Assembly: GCA_045642445.1 (NCBI GenBank)
Contig: JAZUIX010000043.1
Span: 1 to 30,149, forward strand
Origin: Colimorpha sp045642445
GTDB lineage: Bacteria; Bacteroidota; Bacteroidia; Bacteroidales; P3
Length of the DNA stretch: 30,149 nt
Reading direction: 5' to 3'
Shown here: piece by piece, positions 7,946 through 15,645 of the stretch
Position numbering within the stretch: the first letter of the stretch is position 1
Layout of the letters: the number at the start of each line of letters is the position of its first letter
Made by a program: the position numbers and the translations under genes
The notes under the pieces: model-generated
Seen by the model: only the letters and a program-made list of their open reading frames with translations
Database searches by the model: none
What the model was told of the DNA's origin: nothing

Positions 7946-9370
7946 TTATTTCTTATTTTTTGCTTTCTCGTGGCGCTCCAAGAACGGAATAATCGCGTTG
8001 GTGGGGAGCACCTTGTTCATGATGATGTGGCGGGTTTCGTCGAGGATGATCATCGTGGGAGCGCCGTGGATGTTGTAGGCATCCTGATAATCGATGTTGA
8101 CATTGGGTCCGCCCACATTCACAAAGGGGAGCTGATGGTCTCTAACATATTTCTTCCATTTGTTCACATCGGCTTCATAACCAACCGCATAAACCTCGAA
8201 AATCTTGTTTCCTGCAGCCGAGAGCGAGTCGTAGAGGGTCTTCAAAGTGGCCGTTTGTTCCTGGCAATGATGGCAGTCGGGGTCCCAGAACCAGAGGATG
8301 ACATACTTCTGGGGGAAACGGTGCGAGGAAATCCAATCTGCGGGATTGGGCGACTGGTTGGTGTCGGCCATGAAAAGTTCCTTGCCGTAGGCACCTATGA
8401 GCGACTGCTCCAGGAACTCCACAGTTTGGCGTTTGTTGGAAATATCGCTTTGTGTTGCCCAGCTGCATTTGCCCGTGAGATAATACTGACGCACGAGGTA
8501 GCACCAAGCCGCATCCCAACCTATGTTCTTGGTAGAGCGATAGTAACGCGGCATGATGAAGTCCATGAAATAGCGCAGCATGAGGGTGTCGTTCTCTATT
8601 TTGTGGAGCACATTGTCGGCATACTTGGTGATAGTGTCGGTATCGGCATGATAAAGAACGCCGAAGAAATAATAGTTCATTTTGTTGAACAAATCGGGAG
8701 TGTAAACCAAACTGTGGTCTTTAAAATCAACCCCGTCCCAATAATGCTCACGCGAGTAGGAGGCCTTTGCTTCTTCGGGCACAGATTCGGGAACCTCGCT
8801 GCCTTTGAACATATCTAACAGTTGGAAAAAACGATACTTTATATTGTCTTTTATAAAGTTGTTCTCGAAGTCGATCATCGTCTTGGAGAGGGCCTCCATT
8901 TCGGCCTCGGCTGCAGCTTTTTCCTTCTCATCGGTCGATTTTTTACGCTTCTCGACATCGCGGGCCTGAGCGCGGGCCTCGTTGAAGCGCTTCATGTAGG
9001 AGAACATGGCCACATTGGCGGGCGAGCCCTTGATGTCGTGGGCGGGGTCGGCCACCTCTTTGTTGGCATTGAGCACGAAGGAGAATTTCTGCGAACCGTC
9101 TATGGTGAAATCAATTAGCCCCTTCTTGGCATCCTTTTGGAAAAGCACATAGATGCCCGTCTCAAACTTGCGGCTGCCCTTGAAAGTGTAGGTGCCCTTG
9201 CTGTCCTTGAAGGCGCTGTCGAGGGTGACAAATTGGTCGCGGTAGTGCTGCCCGAGGTAGATCATAGAGTCTTTTTGCTCAGGGATTTGGAATGAAATCT
9301 CATACTTCTGTGCCTTGGCGAAGGGCAGGAGTGCGAGCACGAGGATTGCGGTTACAAAAACTCTTTTCAT
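7946..9370 (-). CDS. Secreted TlpA-like thioredoxin with DUF5106-type N-terminal region
   Basis: A 474-residue exported protein. Residues 1-20 form a signal peptide (MKRVFVTAILVLALLPFAKA). The N-terminal half starts with a beta-rich DUF4369-like segment (22-105), followed by a charged helix (125-175) and a DUF5106-type helical region to about 345. The C-terminal thioredoxin fold has redox motif C366-H-H-C369 in FWDPDCHHCQEQ and cis-proline P438 in HGAPTMIIL. It probably acts in the periplasm as a thiol-disulfide oxidoreductase with an unknown substrate. An ATG nine codons upstream (9397) would overlap the preceding gene. I chose 9370, which lies 7 nt after that gene's stop and directly starts the signal peptide. 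Confidence 0.87.
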   Translation of the reverse strand: MKRVFVTAILVLALLPFAKAQKYEISFQIPEQKDSMIYLGQHYRDQFVTLDSAFKDSKGTYTFKGSRKFETGIYVLFQKDAKKGLIDFTIDGSQKFSFVLNANKEVADPAHDIKGSPANVAMFSYMKRFNEARAQARDVEKRKKSTDEKEKAAAEAEMEALSKTMIDFENNFIKDNIKYRFFQLLDMFKGSEVPESVPEEAKASYSREHYWDGVDFKDHSLVYTPDLFNKMNYYFFGVLYHADTDTITKYADNVLHKIENDTLMLRYFMDFIMPRYYRSTKNIGWDAAWCYLVRQYYLTGKCSWATQSDISNKRQTVEFLEQSLIGAYGKELFMADTNQSPNPADWISSHRFPQKYVILWFWDPDCHHCQEQTATLKTLYDSLSAAGNKIFEVYAVGYEADVNKWKKYVRDHQLPFVNVGGPNVNIDYQDAYNIHGAPTMIILDETRHIIMNKVLPTNAIIPFLERHEKAKNKK

Positions 9371-9377
9371 ATTGTTG

Positions 9378-10592
9378 CTATTTGTCATATTTGTCAATAA
9401 TGAGTGTTGCTACGATAGTCACGTTGATATTCTTCGACGGGTCCTCGTTGAAATAGGGGGCCGAGAAGGGGCATATTTGGTAAGCCACACCGAAGCCCAA
9501 GTCGAGCAAACCCCACCGCACAAGACCGTCGAAACCTGTGGCTGGCTCAAACACACCCATGTAGGGGGCCTGCATCTCAAGCCCGTCCCAAATGCGGTAG
9601 CCGTCGCTATAACTGTCAAACAACATGCCCCATAGTGCGTTTATTTGAAGGAAAGGTTTAGGTTTTGACCAGCTCAAATCCCACAGAGGCAGGGGGGCAG
9701 TATAGTTGAGGCAGAGGTGTGCGAAAAGATTTGTGGTGAAGGTGTTTGGGCGAACCGTGAGGAAAGTGTTCTTGAAGAAATAGAGGGTAGAACCCGTGCC
9801 CGAAACGTCGAACATGCGGCTGTAGGGGGTGCCCGTGGTGGCTAAACCTATCTGGCCGAAGAGGCTGAAGCCATAGTTGCCTATGGGGGCATCATATTGG
9901 AGGAGCGAGCGGAGGTAATAGCGGGAATCCTCGTCGAAAAAGCGCCCGCCACGAATGTCGAGGATAAGGCTTTTGCGCCAGTCGGCCCTGACATTCAGCT
10001 CGGTAAACATATTCACAGGAGCCTGCTCGGCGGGGTCGAGGGTGGGGTAGAGGAGCCCCCAGTTGTAGAAGCGGCAATCCTCCCACGTCTGCCTCAGTTT
10101 GAAGGTGAGCCCGAGGGAACGTATCGGATTGTAGGTCAAGCTGAAAGCAGCACCTTTCACACCCATGTAGCGGGAAGCCACATACCCCGTGTTGTAGTCG
10201 GTGGAGAGCATCTGATAAGGGCTCAGACGGCGTGAGGCGGCCTGCTCCAAGTCCTTGAAGCCCTCGAGGCGGAGCTTCACATCGCCCCTGCCGGGGAGGC
10301 GCAGCTGCACCGATCCGCCAAACTTGAAATCGCGGTCGAAAGTGCTATATGCCCCATATCCCTGGAGGCGCCATTGGCCCAAATAATGCCTCTGAACCTC
10401 GGCGGATTCGTTGGGGAAGACCCAAGTGAGGCCCAATTCGAAGCGTGAGCGCTCGTAAAGATTGAAGTTGAAAAAGCGGTCGGCATCGAAATACAGCGCC
10501 GAGGGCGCACCATATTTGGTGAGCCTTATGCTCTGAGCCTCAACCAACAAGGGCGTGACGAGCAGCACTAATATGACCAACTTTTTCAACAT
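9378..10592 (-). CDS. Outer-membrane beta-barrel-like protein, possibly related to DUF5686
   Basis: The 404-residue product begins with a signal peptide (MLKKLVILVLLVTPLLVEAQ). The rest alternates aromatic and hydrophobic residues with short turns (for example FEDSRYYLRSLL-type strands), as in outer-membrane barrels. The second half, with ADWRKSLILDIRGGRFF and FTTNLFAHLCLNY, reminds me of the C-terminal barrel of DUF5686 or surface-antigen proteins, but the carboxypeptidase-regulatory domain usual in DUF5686 proteins is absent. The frame is open 110 codons upstream, yet that part runs through the repeat palindrome and would encode a repetitive YRNHIGSI-type peptide. A -7 element at 10618-10625 lies 26 nt before the ATG I chose. 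It is the first gene of the minus-strand operon. The function is unknown. Confidence 0.65.
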   Translation of the reverse strand: MLKKLVILVLLVTPLLVEAQSIRLTKYGAPSALYFDADRFFNFNLYERSRFELGLTWVFPNESAEVQRHYLGQWRLQGYGAYSTFDRDFKFGGSVQLRLPGRGDVKLRLEGFKDLEQAASRRLSPYQMLSTDYNTGYVASRYMGVKGAAFSLTYNPIRSLGLTFKLRQTWEDCRFYNWGLLYPTLDPAEQAPVNMFTELNVRADWRKSLILDIRGGRFFDEDSRYYLRSLLQYDAPIGNYGFSLFGQIGLATTGTPYSRMFDVSGTGSTLYFFKNTFLTVRPNTFTTNLFAHLCLNYTAPLPLWDLSWSKPKPFLQINALWGMLFDSYSDGYRIWDGLEMQAPYMGVFEPATGFDGLVRWGLLDLGFGVAYQICPFSAPYFNEDPSKNINVTIVATLIIDKYDK

Positions 10593-10617
10593 GCGGTTTT
10601 CAAATTTATGTAATTTG

Positions 10618-10625
10618 CAAAGATA
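10618..10625 (-). promoter_or_regulatory. -7 element upstream of the barrel-protein operon
   Basis: TATCTTTG on the minus strand, a perfect TAnnTTTG match, about 26 nt before the ATG at 10592. No clear -33 TTTG is seen at the expected distance. It supports the short start of the barrel gene and marks the head of the five-gene minus operon. Confidence 0.5.
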
Positions 10626-10798
10626 CGAATAATTATTGATATATAGAAAAATATTTTCGATGTTTTTGAGCTGTTTTTTTTGATGCCTGAAAAAGAGGAG
10701 CATCCGTGCCTGAGCTAACCTTGAACAATTGCCCCCCGACCCTTGGGTGAAGGAGGGATAGAAGAAACTCCGTAGGTGGTTCCTATATTCTCCCAAGT

Positions 10799-10910
10799 GA
10801 TTCCGATATGATTCCGATATGCTTCCGATATGGTTCCGATATGCCTCCGATATATACATCGGAATCATATCGGAATTATATCGGAAGCATTGCGGAATCA
10901 TGTCGGAAGA
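10799..10910. repeat. Long palindrome built of 11-bp tandem units (5 forward, 5 reverse)
   Basis: Five direct units of the type GATTCCGATAT (10799-10853) are followed, after a 2-nt centre, by five units of the reverse complement type ATATCGGAATC (10856-10910). The CCGATAT core is constant on the left, and variation is concentrated in the first three bases of each unit (GAT, GAT, GCT, GGT, GCC). A further degenerate copy (GGTTCCTATAT) lies at 10779-10789. The two arms could pair into a stem of about 50 bp. The position is between two divergent transcription units. Confidence 0.9.
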
Positions 10911-11001
10911 AAGAGGAGGCATCGAGGAAGATGAAATGGGGCGAGAGAGATATTGTTGATAACTTTTGGCGAAAAAATGGCGCTATTTCCAAAAAAAAAC
11001 G

Positions 11002-11009
11002 TATCTTTG
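11002..11009 (+). promoter_or_regulatory. lpdA: -7 element upstream of lpdA
   Basis: TATCTTTG, a perfect match to TAnnTTTG, ends 64 nt before the lpdA ATG. The surrounding AT-rich leader (ATTAATTAAAGAAAATAAAT) is typical for a strongly expressed Bacteroidota gene. I see no clear -33 element at 19-20 nt. Confidence 0.55.
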
Positions 11010-11073
11010 CAAATTGGTAATTTGCGAAATTAATTAAAGAAAATAAATATATATAATACAAAAACAAACAACT

Positions 11074-12468
11074 ATGAACTACGATGTCATCGTTATCGGA
11101 AGTGGCCCCGGAGGCTACGTTGCAGCAGTAAAGGCCGCACAACTGGGTATGAAAACAGCAGTCGTCGAGCGTGAGAACTTGGGCGGCATCTGCCTCAACT
11201 GGGGCTGCATTCCCACCAAGGCGCTGTTGAAGAGCGCCCAGGTGTTCAACTATATCAGCCATAGCGCCAACTATGGTGTTGCCGCCCAGCCTGTTGAGGC
11301 CGACATTACCGCCATGGTGCAACGCAGCCGTGGTGTGTCCGAAACCATGAGCAAGGGCGTCCAGTTTTTGCTGAAGAAGAACAATGTGGAGGTGATTATG
11401 GGTACCGCCAAGGTGAAACCCGGTCATATTGTGAGCGTTACCGACGCCGAGGGCAACACGGTGGATTATGAGGCCCAGCACATCATCATCGCCACAGGCG
11501 CCCGCAGCCGCGTTATGCCCAGCATGCCTCAGGACGGCAAGCACATCATCGGCTACCGCGAGGCCATGACCCTTCCCTTCAAGCCCAAGAGCATGGTGGT
11601 TTGCGGAAGCGGAGCCATCGGAAGCGAGTTCGCCTTCTTCTATCAGAGTATCGGCGTGCAGGTTACGCTGGTTGAGTTCATGCCCCAGATCCTCCCCAAC
11701 GAGGATGAGGACACGGCCGCACAGATCAGCCGCAGTTTCCGCAAGATGGGCATGAAGGTTATGGCAAGTGCGAGTGTGGAAAAGGTTGACATAGAAGGCG
11801 ATGTGTGCCATGTCACCATCAAGGATATGAAGAAGAACACCGAGACGGTGGTGGATTGCGACGTGGTGCTGAGCGCCGTGGGCGTTATCACCAATTTGGA
11901 GAACCTCGGTTTGGAAGAGACGGGCATCGAGGTGGAGCGCACCAAGATTGTGGTGGACGATTATTATCAGACCAATGTGCCTGGCTATTATGCAATTGGC
12001 GACGTGGTGCACGGCCCAGCTTTGGCCCATGTGGCAAGCGCCGAGGCCATCTGCTGCGTGGAGCATATTGCGGGTCATCAACCCAAGCTGGTGAACTATG
12101 CCAATATCCCCGGCTGCACCTATACCACTCCCGAGGTGGCCAGCGTGGGCCTCACCGAGAAGAAAGCCTTGGAGGCAGGCAAGGAAATCCTCGTGGGCAA
12201 ATTCTTCTTCAAGGCCAGCGGAAAAGCCACAGCGGCAGGCAACAACGACGGTTTCATCAAGATGGTTATCGACAAGAACACCGACGAGATTTTGGGTTGC
12301 CACATGTGCGGCGATAATGTCACGGAGATGATTGCCGGCATCGTTACCGCCCGCGAGAACGGCCTCACGGCCAAGCAGGTGGCAGGTGCCATTCATCCTC
12401 ACCCCACGATGAGCGAGGCCGTCATGGAGGCCATCGAGGCCGCCTACGGTTGCGCAATTCATGGTTGA
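11074..12468 (+). CDS. lpdA: Dihydrolipoyl dehydrogenase
   Basis: This FAD-dependent E3 or L protein reoxidises the dihydrolipoyl arm of 2-oxoacid dehydrogenases and of GcvH with NAD+. The 464-residue protein has the FAD-binding GSGPGG (9-14), the redox disulfide C40/C45 in GGICLNWGCIPTKALL, the NAD-binding GSGAIGSEFA stretch, the second FAD motif GYYAIGDV, and the C-terminal HPHPTMSEA motif whose His-Glu pair acts as the base from the partner subunit. The gene is monocistronic or heads the long plus-strand run. The following gene starts 80 bp later, after an 8-bp-period repeat. Confidence 0.95.
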   Translation: MNYDVIVIGSGPGGYVAAVKAAQLGMKTAVVERENLGGICLNWGCIPTKALLKSAQVFNYISHSANYGVAAQPVEADITAMVQRSRGVSETMSKGVQFLLKKNNVEVIMGTAKVKPGHIVSVTDAEGNTVDYEAQHIIIATGARSRVMPSMPQDGKHIIGYREAMTLPFKPKSMVVCGSGAIGSEFAFFYQSIGVQVTLVEFMPQILPNEDEDTAAQISRSFRKMGMKVMASASVEKVDIEGDVCHVTIKDMKKNTETVVDCDVVLSAVGVITNLENLGLEETGIEVERTKIVVDDYYQTNVPGYYAIGDVVHGPALAHVASAEAICCVEHIAGHQPKLVNYANIPGCTYTTPEVASVGLTEKKALEAGKEILVGKFFFKASGKATAAGNNDGFIKMVIDKNTDEILGCHMCGDNVTEMIAGIVTARENGLTAKQVAGAIHPHPTMSEAVMEAIEAAYGCAIHG

Positions 12469-12478
12469 TTTTTTCGGG

Positions 12479-12526
12479 ATTTCGAAATTTCGTTTTTTAG
12501 AGGTTTCGAGGTTTTGAGATTTCGGG
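12479..12526. repeat. Degenerate 8-bp tandem repeat (ATTTCGNN type)
   Basis: Six consecutive 8-bp units between lpdA and the next gene: ATTTCGAA, ATTTCGTT, TTTTAGAG, GTTTCGAG, GTTTTGAG, ATTTCGGG. The period is clear although the units have diverged. Confidence 0.65.
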
Positions 12527-12548
12527 TTTAATTTTTTAGAAGAGAAAA

Positions 12549-13673
12549 ATGAAGATATTGCCAAAAAAAATAATGAAGGTGTCCACCGACATGCGGGTGC
12601 TGGTGTCGAACCACTATAAGCCCACGGGGTTCGCCATCCGAGGCAAGTACGACATCGCCTACAAGTCGGGGCAGTTTATCGAAACCGACGGTCCCGGCAC
12701 GGGGTTCTTTGTCCGCAACAGCTCGAGCCACACCTACAGGGATTTCGTGAAGAGCATTGTCAGGGAAAACAGACAGTCGTACTGGAAGATGCTGCTGGGC
12801 AAGGAGTTCTCGTTCGACGACGAAATTGCTGCCGCTTCGGAGGCCCTCAGACAGGCCGGGGACGGGGTGAAGAACCTCATCCTGGAAGGCTACGTCAACA
12901 CCCTGCCTTACGCCAAAGAGGTCGAGTTGGGCGAACGCATCATCCGCGGCATCAAGGACCGCTCGCACCGTCATCACCACCACCTCAACTCGTATCAGAC
13001 GGGGGTGCTGACCTCGTACAAGTCGCGTGTGGCAAAACTGGGACACGATGTGCGCAAGATTCAGCTACATATCAGCCAGATATGCCCCGAGGAGAAGTAC
13101 AACCGCTTCTGCGATGTGATCAAGGCCTTCTCCAATGCCGCTTCGAGCCACCGCATCTGGCATGTGCAGGACAATGACCTCAAAGCCAATATGCGCCACG
13201 AGCTGGTGTATTTCGACCTGGGCATCTTCGATTTCTTCCAGACACCCATGTCGACACCCATGATGCGCACCACCACGGGCGAGACCTACTACCTCTATCC
13301 CGATTTCATCCTCCGTGCCCGCAAAACTACCGATTTCGACATCATCCCGCTGAAGGAGGTGAACTTCATCTATCGCGAGCAGCCCTACGATATGGTGTCG
13401 GGCATGATCACCCACCAAACCTCCTCGCACAAGAAGAAGAGCAAGAGACGCCGCAAGGGGTCACATCCCGACTACGACACTTTCGGCAGCGGACTTCTGG
13501 TGCCCGAGCACGAGGTGGCTATCGAGGATTTGGACAAAGAGGAGAGACACGAGAAAGTGCGTGTGGTGGGCGAACTCCATATTCCCGAAATCAACCTCCA
13601 CTACTATTCGCAGGACAACTCCTCGATGCACACCTTTGTCAACGTGATGAGAGATTATAAAAACACACTCTGA
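12549..13673 (+). CDS. Hypothetical protein upstream of the M23 peptidase, function unknown
   Basis: I do not recognise this 374-residue protein with confidence. It has no signal peptide or membrane helix, so it is probably cytoplasmic. The N-terminal 60 residues look beta-rich and end in GPGTGFFVRNSSS, which recalls the short DUF4236 module. A helical middle (64-140) leads to a histidine run (RSHRHHHHLNSY, 138-149) and a predicted helix to about 200. Residues 220-280 contain GETYYLYPDFILRA followed by DIIPLKEVNFIY, an arrangement I associate with LYFxPDxxL regions of DUF4236-linked proteins. A basic patch HKKKSKRRRKGSH sits at 294-306. Its stop lies 5 nt before the M23 gene, so the two are co-transcribed. 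Confidence 0.8.
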   Translation: MKILPKKIMKVSTDMRVLVSNHYKPTGFAIRGKYDIAYKSGQFIETDGPGTGFFVRNSSSHTYRDFVKSIVRENRQSYWKMLLGKEFSFDDEIAAASEALRQAGDGVKNLILEGYVNTLPYAKEVELGERIIRGIKDRSHRHHHHLNSYQTGVLTSYKSRVAKLGHDVRKIQLHISQICPEEKYNRFCDVIKAFSNAASSHRIWHVQDNDLKANMRHELVYFDLGIFDFFQTPMSTPMMRTTTGETYYLYPDFILRARKTTDFDIIPLKEVNFIYREQPYDMVSGMITHQTSSHKKKSKRRRKGSHPDYDTFGSGLLVPEHEVAIEDLDKEERHEKVRVVGELHIPEINLHYYSQDNSSMHTFVNVMRDYKNTL

Positions 13674-13678
13674 TAACT

Positions 13679-14653
13679 ATGTTCAAACGACAGAAATACG
13701 TATACCATTTCAACCCGCAAACCCTCTCGTATGAGAAGGAGTCGCTCACTTTGGGCAGCAGGTTGAAACGTATTTCCACCACCCTGCTTTTGGGGTTGGT
13801 GTTTGGCGTAGTGATATCGATGGTTGTGTTCAGGTTGTTTCCTTCACCCAGGGAGAAGGCCCTCAAACGCGAGATAAAGCAATACGAGTACCAGCTGAAG
13901 ACGCTGAACGCCCGTATCGACCTCGACGACGAGGTGCTCTCCGACCTTGAAAGCCGCGACAGTTCGGTGTATCGCACCATCTTTGGCGCCTCGCCCCTGC
14001 GCGACGATGTCCGCAAGCCCAACGACAAGGATTACGAGTCGCTGAAGGCCTACCAATGCGGCAAGGAAATCATCCGCACCTCTCGCCGTTTGGACACCCT
14101 GACGCATCGGCTGTATGCCCAGTCGTTGTCGATTGATGAAGTACACAAAATGGCGGGCTCCAAGCAGCAACGTATGCTTGCCATGCCCGCCATCTTGCCC
14201 ATACCGAAAGACCAATGCCAGCTGGTTTCGGGTTTCGGTATGCGTTTCCACCCCATACTGCACTACCGCCGTATGCACACAGGCATCGACCTCACCGCCA
14301 AGGCGGGAACACCGATATATGCTACTGCAAACGGCACCGTGGCCATCTCGGGTCGTGGCGAGCAGACAGGGGGATACGGCATTTGTGTGATCATCGACCA
14401 CGGCTTTGGCTACAAGACCCTCTACGGCCACCTCTCCTCCACAAAAGTGGCTCAAGGACAAAAGGTGAAACGTGGCGAGGTGATAGGTTATGTTGGGCGC
14501 ACAGGTCTGGCACAAGGCAACCACCTCCATTACGAGGTGATTCACAACGATGCCAAGGTGAACCCCATTTACTTCCTCTTCAACGACCTCTCGCCACAAG
14601 AGTATGAGTCGGTGCTCGAAGCAGCCAACCAGGAGAACCAGTGCTTGAGTTAG
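13679..14653 (+). CDS. M23 family metallopeptidase (LytM/murein hydrolase type), membrane-anchored
   Basis: The 324-residue protein has a cytoplasmic N-terminus, one membrane helix (34-54), a periplasmic coiled coil (57-92), and a C-terminal LytM domain (about 180-300). Zinc ligands and catalytic residues are complete: H200-T-G-I-D204, and H282-L-H284 in GNHLHYEV. H251 in YGHLS is also conserved. It is expected to cut peptide cross-links of peptidoglycan, or to act as a murein hydrolase regulator, although the intact ligands favour an active enzyme. It follows the hypothetical gene by 5 nt and precedes ispH by 46 nt with a heptamer repeat between. Confidence 0.92.
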   Translation: MFKRQKYVYHFNPQTLSYEKESLTLGSRLKRISTTLLLGLVFGVVISMVVFRLFPSPREKALKREIKQYEYQLKTLNARIDLDDEVLSDLESRDSSVYRTIFGASPLRDDVRKPNDKDYESLKAYQCGKEIIRTSRRLDTLTHRLYAQSLSIDEVHKMAGSKQQRMLAMPAILPIPKDQCQLVSGFGMRFHPILHYRRMHTGIDLTAKAGTPIYATANGTVAISGRGEQTGGYGICVIIDHGFGYKTLYGHLSSTKVAQGQKVKRGEVIGYVGRTGLAQGNHLHYEVIHNDAKVNPIYFLFNDLSPQEYESVLEAANQENQCLS

Positions 14654-14654
14654 T

Positions 14655-14682
14655 TGAGAGATGAGAGATGAAAGATGACAGA
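14655..14682. repeat. Tandem heptamer TGAGAGA x4
   Basis: Four 7-bp units (TGAGAGA, TGAGAGA, TGAAAGA, TGACAGA) fill most of the 46-nt gap between the M23 gene and ispH. Confidence 0.85.
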
Positions 14683-14699
14683 TTAAAACATTACAGGTT

Positions 14700-15593
14700 A
14701 TGAATATCACAATAGACGAAAATGCAGGATTCTGTTTCGGAGTGGTGAAGGCCATAGGCACGGCAGAGGAAGAACTGTCGCGCTCGGGCAACCTGTATTG
14801 TCTTGGCGACATAGTTCACAACAATGCCGAGGTTCACCGCCTCAACCAGAAGGGGCTCCAGGTCATCGACCACGAGCAACTGGCTTCGTTGCAAGGCGAG
14901 AAGGTGCTGATACGTGCCCACGGTGAGCCACCTTCGACCTATCAGCAGGCCTCGAAGTTGGGCATAGAGCTCATCGACGCCACTTGCCCCATAGTTCTTG
15001 CCCTGCAGCAGAAAATCCGCAAGGGATATGAAGAGATGCGGAAACTTTCGCCCGCAGGGCAGGTGGTGATATTCGGCAAACCCGGTCACGCCGAGGTGAT
15101 AGGGCTTTGCGGCCAAACCGACAACACCGCCATCGTGGTGAGCCATCCCGACGATTTGGACGGCATAGATTGCTCACGACCCATACGCCTCTACTCTCAA
15201 ACCACAAAGAGCAAGGAGGAATACCAGCTCCTCATCCGCAATTTGGAGAGCAAAATCAGCGAGGTTGAAAATACTTCAAAGGCTCGAAACTTTGTGGCTT
15301 ACGACACCATCTGCAACCGTGTGGCCAACCGTGCGGTACAGTTGGAGGAATTTGCAAGAAATATGGACATAGTGCTTTTTGTGAGCGGAAAAGGGAGCTC
15401 CAACGGCCATTACCTTTACGAATACTGCAAACATGTCCAACCCAACACCCAGCTGATTTCGGATGTCGACGAACTCGATGCTTCGTGGTTTGCCGATGTG
15501 AAGAACGTGGGCATCACAGGTGCCACAAGCACCCCGAGGTGGCTCATGGAATCGGTGGTGAACAAGATTAAATTTTTGATTAATGAATTATGA
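14700..15593 (+). CDS. ispH: 4-hydroxy-3-methylbut-2-enyl diphosphate reductase
   Basis: IspH is the last enzyme of the MEP isoprenoid pathway. It reduces HMBPP to IPP and DMAPP with a [4Fe-4S] cluster. The 297-residue product has the three cluster cysteines C12 (GFCFGV), C96 (DATCPIV) and C205 (YDTICNRVANR), the substrate-binding histidines H41 (VHNN) and H74 (AHGEPP), the QTTKSKEE loop and the GASTP-like GATSTPRWL end. The TGA stop is embedded in a 10-bp inverted repeat reaching into the recF leader. Presence of the MEP pathway is normal for Bacteroidales. Confidence 0.95.
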   Translation: MNITIDENAGFCFGVVKAIGTAEEELSRSGNLYCLGDIVHNNAEVHRLNQKGLQVIDHEQLASLQGEKVLIRAHGEPPSTYQQASKLGIELIDATCPIVLALQQKIRKGYEEMRKLSPAGQVVIFGKPGHAEVIGLCGQTDNTAIVVSHPDDLDGIDCSRPIRLYSQTTKSKEEYQLLIRNLESKISEVENTSKARNFVAYDTICNRVANRAVQLEEFARNMDIVLFVSGKGSSNGHYLYEYCKHVQPNTQLISDVDELDASWFADVKNVGITGATSTPRWLMESVVNKIKFLINEL

Positions 15594-15630
15594 TTTATGA
15601 GTGCTTGGAGACAGTTTTATTCATAAATCA
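15591..15630. repeat. 10-bp inverted repeat across the ispH stop and recF leader
   Basis: TGATTTATGA (15591-15600) and its exact reverse complement TCATAAATCA (15621-15630) flank a 20-nt loop. The left arm starts with the ispH stop codon. There is no T-run after the right arm, so a termination role is doubtful. It may fold in the ispH-recF transcript. Confidence 0.7.
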
Positions 15631-15645
15631 CAACACGAAAAAAAG

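Larger units (their letters stand above)
10593..11073. other. Divergent intergenic region between the barrel operon and lpdA
   Basis: The 481-bp stretch holds no convincing gene. It contains a -7 element facing left (10618), an AT-rich leader, a short GC-richer part (10680-10790), the 112-bp palindrome of 11-bp repeats (10799-10910), and a -7 element facing right (11002). The open frames that run through the repeats encode repetitive peptides and are taken as by-products. Confidence 0.7.

Noticed and set aside
10593..10922. 110-codon upstream extension of the barrel protein with YRNHIGSI-like repeats
   Set aside because: It is encoded by the 11-bp-repeat palindrome and runs past the predicted promoter. 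The signal peptide begins exactly at the downstream ATG (10592).
10876..12564. 562-codon open frame antisense to lpdA
   Set aside because: The frame mirrors a clear dihydrolipoyl dehydrogenase and is rich in histidine and alanine, typical for antisense by-products.
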